A stretch of DNA of 64,000 bases. It comes from an uncultured Lachnospiraceae bacterium. GTDB taxonomy: Bacteria; Bacillota; Clostridia; Lachnospirales; Lachnospiraceae. This document shows, piece by piece, positions 59,314 to 64,000 of this stretch. Numbering within the stretch: position 1 is the first letter of the stretch; the number at the start of each line of letters is the position of its first letter. The notes under the pieces were generated by a model, which searched no databases, was not told the origin of the DNA, and worked only from the letters and a program-made list of their open reading frames with translations. The stretch covers positions 51,301 through 115,300 of the forward strand of contig CADBFP010000003.1 in NCBI GenBank assembly GCA_902793995.1. Reading direction: 5' to 3'. The position numbers were made by a program, and so were the translations under genes.

Positions 59314-59342
59314 TTGCACCGGCAGGAAATCAATGCTATGAT
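59314..59342 (+). promoter_or_regulatory. Promoter of the MATE gene
   Basis: -35 TTGCAC (59314-59319), 17-bp spacer, extended -10 TGC TATGAT (59337-59342), 43 bp before ATG 59386. Confidence 0.7.
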
Positions 59343-59385
59343 ATGCCTCGTGTTTTCACCAATGAAGAGATATAAGAGGTTTAAG

Positions 59386-60741
59386 ATGTCCCAGAATCCG
59401 GCGCCAAATCAAAACAAAATGGGGACCCAGCCCATAGGCAGGCTTCTTCTGACTATGGCCCTCCCCATGACCATCTCCATGCTGTTCCAGGCCCTCTACA
59501 ATGTGGTGGACAGTTATTTTGTAGCTAAGCTTTCCCAGGATGCCATGAATGCGGTTTCCCTGGCCTTTCCGGTGCAGAGCCTTCTGATTGCCTTTTCCGT
59601 GGGCACCGGCGTGGGCATGAGCGCCCTGATTTCCCGGACTTTAGGAGAGCAACGGCCGGACAAAGCCCGGGAAATAGCCGGCACCGGCCTCTTTTTGGAA
59701 CTGGCCATGGCAGCCGTATTTTCCCTCCTCGGCCTGCTTTTTGCCCGCTCCTATTTCGGCTGGCAAACTAAAAACGAAACCATCATTCGCTATGGCGGCG
59801 ATTATCTGATTCTGATTATGGGTATCTGCTTTTTCCTCTTCGCCCAGGTGAGTCTGGAGAGGCTGCTGCAGGCCACGGGCCGCACGGATAAATCCATGCT
59901 TTGTCAGTTGACCGGCGCCGGTATCAATATTGTTCTGGATCCCCTCTTTATTTTCGGCTATGCAGGCTTTCCCCGCCTGGAAGTAAAAGGCGCTGCTGTG
60001 GCCACCCTCATTGGTCAGGGAATTGCCACCCTGGTAGGCATCCTGCTGAACCTGAAATATAATACAGAGTTAAGGGCCTCCTTTAAAATGATCCGTTTCC
60101 GCCCGCAGATTTCTCTGGCCATCTATCGCATCGGCATGCCTTCTATTTTGATGCAGTCCATCGGTTCCGTGGTAAATTTTTCCATGAACCAGATCCTGAT
60201 TGGCTTTACGGAGGCCGCCACCGCGGTTTACGGAGCGTATTTCAAATTGCAAAGCTTTATCTTCATGCCCATTTTCGGCCTAAACAATGCCATGGTGCCT
60301 ATCATTTCCTACAATTACGGCGCCGCTTTATATGACAGAGTCCGAAAAACCTACCGGCTGTCCATCTCTTCCGCCGTTTGCTTTATGGGCCTGGGAACCC
60401 TGGTTTTCTGGCTCATTCCTTCCCTTTTGCTGTCCATCTTCTCCCCGACTCCGGAAATGAGGGAGATCGGGGTGCGGGCTTTGCGGGTGATTTCCCTGAC
60501 CTTTCCCTTTGCGGGGTTCTGCATCATCGCCGGCTCTGTCTGCCAGGCCATTGGGAATCCGCTGCATAGCCTTTTGATTTCCATTTGCCGCCAGGTAGTG
60601 GTGCTGCTACCGGCGGCCTATCTCTTTTCTTTAAGCCGGAAGCTGGACAATGTATGGCTGGCCTTTCCTTTGGCGGAGATTGTGTCATTTGTTTTAAGTT
60701 ATTTTTTCCTGAAACGCACCGTGAGAAAATTGAAGAATTAA
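59386..60741 (+). CDS. MATE-family efflux transporter
   Basis: A 451-residue protein with about 12 membrane spans in the MATE pattern: PIGRLLLTMALPMTISML at the start, LYNVVDSYFVAKLS, and the later FIFMPIFGLNNAMVPIISYNYGA. MATE proteins export cationic drugs or metabolites using Na+ or H+ gradients. ATG 59386 follows AAGAGG by 6 bp; the longer frame back to 59200 overlaps the HAD gene and is rejected. Specificity is not inferable. Confidence 0.92.
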   Translation: MSQNPAPNQNKMGTQPIGRLLLTMALPMTISMLFQALYNVVDSYFVAKLSQDAMNAVSLAFPVQSLLIAFSVGTGVGMSALISRTLGEQRPDKAREIAGTGLFLELAMAAVFSLLGLLFARSYFGWQTKNETIIRYGGDYLILIMGICFFLFAQVSLERLLQATGRTDKSMLCQLTGAGINIVLDPLFIFGYAGFPRLEVKGAAVATLIGQGIATLVGILLNLKYNTELRASFKMIRFRPQISLAIYRIGMPSILMQSIGSVVNFSMNQILIGFTEAATAVYGAYFKLQSFIFMPIFGLNNAMVPIISYNYGAALYDRVRKTYRLSISSAVCFMGLGTLVFWLIPSLLLSIFSPTPEMREIGVRALRVISLTFPFAGFCIIAGSVCQAIGNPLHSLLISICRQVVVLLPAAYLFSLSRKLDNVWLAFPLAEIVSFVLSYFFLKRTVRKLKN

Positions 60742-60743
60742 AA

Positions 60744-60767
60744 ACGGGCGGGACATGGCCCGCCCGT
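60744..60767 (-). terminator. Terminator of the clostripain-like gene
   Basis: Strong 9-bp stem ACGGGCGGG (60744-60752) / CCCGCCCGT (60759-60767), loop ACATGG. On the minus strand it ends in TTTTT, so it serves the gene at 60787. Confidence 0.8.
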
Positions 60768-60786
60768 CCGCTTTGTGAAAAAACTC

Positions 60787-63558
60787 TTATTCGGGGATAA
60801 TCGGTGTCCAGTAATGCTGGTTGTAAATGTCGGTAAAACGATATACCGGCTGAGCATTCTGCTGATCCCTGTCGCTTAAAAGCATAGTGCTGACCTTCAG
60901 CCCTTCTGCCCCCACGGTGATTTGATTCCCCAGCTTGTAAGAATCCTGATAAACCGTGTTGTAGTCGTAGTAATCACAGACAAAATCGATCACATCCCCT
61001 TCGGAAATGCCTTCGAAGCCTACTTCCACTGTCTCTTCCACACCGTCTACCATAATGCTGGTGCTTTCGCTTTCGCTCTGGGCTGCCGCCGCCTTGGCCA
61101 CGGTTTCCGTCTCGCCGTTCATATAAACATAGCGGTATCCGGCCACATAGCCATCCTCGTGTGCGTTGTCAAACACCAGAATCAGCTCCGCCCGCTGATC
61201 ATTCAGCAGCACGGGCACCCGGCCGGTAATGGTATAATTGTCCCCATCCTCCAGGGTGCTCATATAGTAGTAGGGCACGATCTGGCCGTTGATGGCAATC
61301 CAGCTGTTGTCATATTCGCCAATCAGCACGCCGTACTCATTGATTTCAAAACTGTTGTCCAGGCCCAGATCGATATAGCCTTTGCCGTCATCCAGGAACA
61401 CATTCAGTTCCAGATTCTGCACCAGGGACCACTGCTCGTCCTTTAAGTGAATGCCGTACTTGCCGTTTTCAAAGAGCATCCATTTCAGATTCTCCGGATC
61501 CAGACGGTTTTCCCAGATATACCGGGCGGTGTCATCCATATTTAAGGACTTGCCGAAGCTGCCCCCTAGGAAGCTGCCCAGGTCTCCGGAAAGGCCGGAA
61601 ACGCCGTTGAACTGTCCCCCCAGCAGGCCGCCCAAAATGGAGCTGACCATGTCCTGGCTGGTAGCGGACTGGCCGCCGGAGGTATAGCCGGAAAGCAGGG
61701 AGCTAAGGCCGGAGGAAGCGCCGCCGCTGGCCGCCTGGCCGCCGGTTTCCACGCTGGCGAAGTCCCGGATGCAGCGCAGGTAGTCCTCGTCCATCCCAAT
61801 CGCCTGGTAGGCCTGAATGGCGCTGTTCACCTTCCGGATCTGCTGATAAGGGAAATACATGGACAGGCCGTAGGCATTGCTCATATTGGTGGAGGTCCGG
61901 TTGTACTTCACGGCGCTGAGCAACACGCTGACCAGTTCATCCGATTCCTTGCCTCCGATGCGGCGGGCCATATCCACCAGGTCCACCTGATCGATACGGG
62001 TGGAGGTGGCGAATTCACGGGTAGCGCTGCGGGCTTTGGAAACCACCTTATAGTCGCTGTTAATCTGAGCGCTGGTGGCAGAAGCGAATCCCTTCAGTTC
62101 GGAAGGCAGGGTCTTTTCCAGTTCCGCCAGGTCCACCACGGAAAGGGTGGCCAGCTGGCCGGCGCACTGCCGGGCGCAGGTCTCCACGAAATCATCGGAA
62201 ATCTGTTTGCCGATTTCCAGGGTGGACATGGAGGTATTCTGAGACAGCTTGGTAAGCCAGTTGGTGTAATACCAGCCGATGCCCGGTTCCGTTTCTTCGG
62301 AGGCCACCATATAATCCCCGAACTCGCTGAGCATCAGGGCATTTTCCGCCGTAGCCATCAGGCAGGTGTCAAAGCCGATCATATCAAAGATCACGCCCCC
62401 ATCCCTTAATGCCTTCTGGATACCGGCCAGATTCATGGAACTGTTGCCGCCGCTGCGCTCGTCGTAACCGTAGCCGCTGATGGTGCCGCCGCCGTGATCC
62501 CAGAAGATAATCATGTTCCGGTTGGCAGGGAAGTTCTGCTTGCAGAACTGGATATAGGAACTTAAGGTTTTGGGGTCCGTCATGGCGCCGGTGCCCGCAT
62601 TGTCCACCAGCTGGTGGAGCTGGCCGTTCTTGACCTGCCAAATCTGGTTCACCTTATTGCTGATGCCGTTTACCCGCCACTGCTTGCAGCCGCCGGTCAT
62701 CACAATCAGATTGATATTGTCGCTGATGGGAGCGCTGATCATCTCCTTTAAGTCGGAGGTGGCCATGCCGTGCTGGGACTCTAAGTCCGTGCCGCACATA
62801 TAAACCATCAGTGTAACCACATCCCGGTTATTTCCCATAATAGTGGTGCGCTTGGCCCGGGATCCGGCTGCCACGGAGGTGTTCAGCTGAGAGGTATTGG
62901 GGGTTAAGCCCCAGCCGGCTGAGGTAGCTGCTCCGTCAAAGCTGTAACCGCCGCCGCTGCCGCCGCCGAAAAGGCTGGACAGCCCCAGGCTGCTGAAGAG
63001 GGAACCGCTGTTTTGGTTCTGGTTTCCCTGGGTGGCCGGCACCGTGGGCCGGGCGGTGGTAGATGTCACAATAAAGTTATTGTTATTATTGTTGTTGTTA
63101 ATCTGATTGTTGCCCGTATTTCCGCCGCCGCCGAACAGATTTCCGAAAATGCCGCTTAAGCCGCCGCCTCCGAAAATCAGCACCGCTGCCAGAATCACCA
63201 GGATCAGGCCCTTCCCTTTAAACAGACCGCCGCCGGAGGAGCTGCCGGATTGATGAGATGATCCGGAGTAGCCGCCGCCGGAGTTACCGCCGCCGGAACC
63301 GCCTAAAAGAGAGCCGAAGAGATTGCCGGCGTTGTTGTTTGACTGCTGAGAGCTTTGAGAGGTATTCGTGTTGACGGCGCCCAAAAAGAGGTCCGTCAAC
63401 AGGCCCTTATCCTCGTCCTTTCCTTCCGGGCCGGAAGGACGGCCGGAATAGCCTTCCGAACTGCCTACCGGGCCGGTGCCCAGTCCGTCTTCCCGCTTGT
63501 TAACATCTTGTGCCTGGCCCTGAATCTTCTTCCTGCGGCCGCTGGGTGTTGTTGCCAT
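60787..63558 (-). CDS. Clostripain-related (C11) cysteine peptidase, membrane-anchored
   Basis: A 923-residue protein. The catalytic pair of clan CD is seen as WDHGGG (His355) and GFDTCLMA (Cys399). One membrane span lies at about residues 118-132. Before it is a cytosolic tail with a conserved-looking GLGTGPVG block (residues 25-32). Flanking the span are Gly/Asn/Ser-rich linkers, including nine consecutive Asn. The C-terminal part (about residues 680-923) is a separate beta-rich region with no enzyme motif recognised. C11 enzymes cleave after Arg or Lys; the substrate is unknown. metG lies upstream on the same strand. Confidence 0.88.
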   Translation of the reverse strand: MATTPSGRRKKIQGQAQDVNKREDGLGTGPVGSSEGYSGRPSGPEGKDEDKGLLTDLFLGAVNTNTSQSSQQSNNNAGNLFGSLLGGSGGGNSGGGYSGSSHQSGSSSGGGLFKGKGLILVILAAVLIFGGGGLSGIFGNLFGGGGNTGNNQINNNNNNNNFIVTSTTARPTVPATQGNQNQNSGSLFSSLGLSSLFGGGSGGGYSFDGAATSAGWGLTPNTSQLNTSVAAGSRAKRTTIMGNNRDVVTLMVYMCGTDLESQHGMATSDLKEMISAPISDNINLIVMTGGCKQWRVNGISNKVNQIWQVKNGQLHQLVDNAGTGAMTDPKTLSSYIQFCKQNFPANRNMIIFWDHGGGTISGYGYDERSGGNSSMNLAGIQKALRDGGVIFDMIGFDTCLMATAENALMLSEFGDYMVASEETEPGIGWYYTNWLTKLSQNTSMSTLEIGKQISDDFVETCARQCAGQLATLSVVDLAELEKTLPSELKGFASATSAQINSDYKVVSKARSATREFATSTRIDQVDLVDMARRIGGKESDELVSVLLSAVKYNRTSTNMSNAYGLSMYFPYQQIRKVNSAIQAYQAIGMDEDYLRCIRDFASVETGGQAASGGASSGLSSLLSGYTSGGQSATSQDMVSSILGGLLGGQFNGVSGLSGDLGSFLGGSFGKSLNMDDTARYIWENRLDPENLKWMLFENGKYGIHLKDEQWSLVQNLELNVFLDDGKGYIDLGLDNSFEINEYGVLIGEYDNSWIAINGQIVPYYYMSTLEDGDNYTITGRVPVLLNDQRAELILVFDNAHEDGYVAGYRYVYMNGETETVAKAAAAQSESESTSIMVDGVEETVEVGFEGISEGDVIDFVCDYYDYNTVYQDSYKLGNQITVGAEGLKVSTMLLSDRDQQNAQPVYRFTDIYNQHYWTPIIPE

Positions 63559-63590
63559 TGTCTATTACTCCTTTTGTATCCCTATTTTGC

Positions 63591-64000
63591 TTATACTACC
63601 GCAGTCCCTTCCGGAACTGAATCATCCACAAAAATCACCTGGCATCCGCAGGCCGTATTGGTGGCCGCCAGCAGCATGCCCTCGCTCTCCACCCCCGTCA
63701 GGCGGGCGGGTTCCAGATTGGCCAGAATGATAATCTTCTTTCCAATCAGCTCTTCCGGCTCATATTCATCTTTGATGCTGGATACAATGGTCCGTTCCCT
63801 GATGCCGTCAAATACCGTCAGCTTCAGATTGTTCCGGGCCTTTCGTATCTCGCTGCATTTCACAATGCGGGCCACCCGCAGATCCAGTTTATCGAATTCC
63901 GTTTTAGCCACCCGCTCCTTAAAAGGCTCCACCGGATCTGCCGGACCGTAAACCCGTTCCTTCTTCGCCGGCTCCTCTTTTTTTACAAAAAGCTCCGGAT
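63591..64000 (-). CDS. metG: Methionyl-tRNA synthetase, C-terminal tRNA-binding domain (5' part outside window)
   Basis: The frame runs from the right window edge to the stop at 63591, with no internal start needed. It encodes a charged linker (about 20 residues, PELFVKKEEPAKKERV) and then an OB-fold tRNA-binding domain: FDKLDLRVARIVKCSEIRKARN, RTIVSSIKDEYEPEELIGK, ANLEPARLTGVESEGMLLAA (each part shown in pieces). This is the Trbp111/EMAPII-type module at the end of dimeric bacterial MetRS. A stand-alone tRNA-binding protein is possible but less likely, because the linker and fold match MetG. Confidence 0.85.
   Translation of the reverse strand, partial: PELFVKKEEPAKKERVYGPADPVEPFKERVAKTEFDKLDLRVARIVKCSEIRKARNNLKLTVFDGIRERTIVSSIKDEYEPEELIGKKIIILANLEPARLTGVESEGMLLAATNTACGCQVIFVDDSVPEGTAVV

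Overview
The window is a gene-dense chromosomal segment from a low-motility-of-content, core-genome region of a Gram-positive, Clostridia-type Firmicute, most likely Lachnospiraceae-like (inferred, not proven). The reasons are: a B. subtilis-like yrzL-yrrK-yrzB-mltG-U32 gene order, a LexA gene divergent from a YneA-like LysM gene, ECF and primary sigma factors of Firmicute type, RNase J, IreB, a two-gene SufC/SufB system, many AGGAGG ribosome binding sites, tRNA genes that lack encoded CCA, and a clostripain-type peptidase. No rRNA, CRISPR array, prophage, transposase or defence island was recognised.

Layout. 1-8 kb: a YfbR-like nucleotidase (cut by the left edge) and an orphan membrane-anchored family-5 solute-binding protein on the minus strand, then divergent clpC-like, radA and two half-size CHR transporters. 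7.9-16 kb: a minus-strand run (phoH, ybeY, a SpoVB/MurJ-like flippase, a BaiN-type flavoprotein, a DUF1461 membrane protein), rpsU with its own promoter and terminator, and alaS. 16-22 kb: small membrane and hypothetical genes, tRNA-Thr, tRNA-Met, tRNA-Lys, a diacylglycerol-kinase-like gene, proX, sufB-like, sufC, a cytidylate-kinase-like gene and a probable 6S RNA. 22-27 kb: leuS followed by two G3E (CobW-like) GTPases, one with a large His/Cys-rich insertion. 27-28 kb: the SOS node, with yneA-like and lexA sharing an operator-filled promoter region. 28-45.5 kb: eighteen collinear minus-strand genes with no gap above about 35 bp (CPBP protease, rpoD, prsA-like, coaE, walJ, potABCD, ireB, ruvX, DUF1292, rnj, mltG-like, U32, M16C, era, recO). 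45.6-64 kb: galE with an O-antigen-ligase-like gene, rsuA, a LysR regulator, a cupin, topB, an ECF sigma/anti-sigma pair, a YigZ protein, a class A penicillin-binding protein, tRNA-Gly and tRNA-Leu, a GDPD, a HAD phosphatase, a MATE transporter, a clostripain-like peptidase and the 3' end of metG (cut by the right edge).

How the genes work together. Most encode information processing (alaS, leuS, metG, rpsU, ybeY, phoH, era, rsuA, rnj, rpoD), genome maintenance (radA, recO, lexA, ruvX, topB), proteostasis (clpC, prsA, M16C, CPBP) and envelope functions (PBP1, MltG-like, flippase). I did not find a convincing new multi-gene system. The strongest items for a second look are: a 3'-end duplication of tRNA-Lys that looks like an att scar; a palindromic intergenic repeat between the two G3E GTPases; the His/Cys repeat GTPase co-transcribed with the zinc enzyme LeuRS; degenerate heptamer repeats at three loci; the probable 6S RNA; and the 18-gene run. 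All promoters, terminators and operators listed were read by eye from consensus similarity, and start codons were chosen mainly from Shine-Dalgarno spacing.
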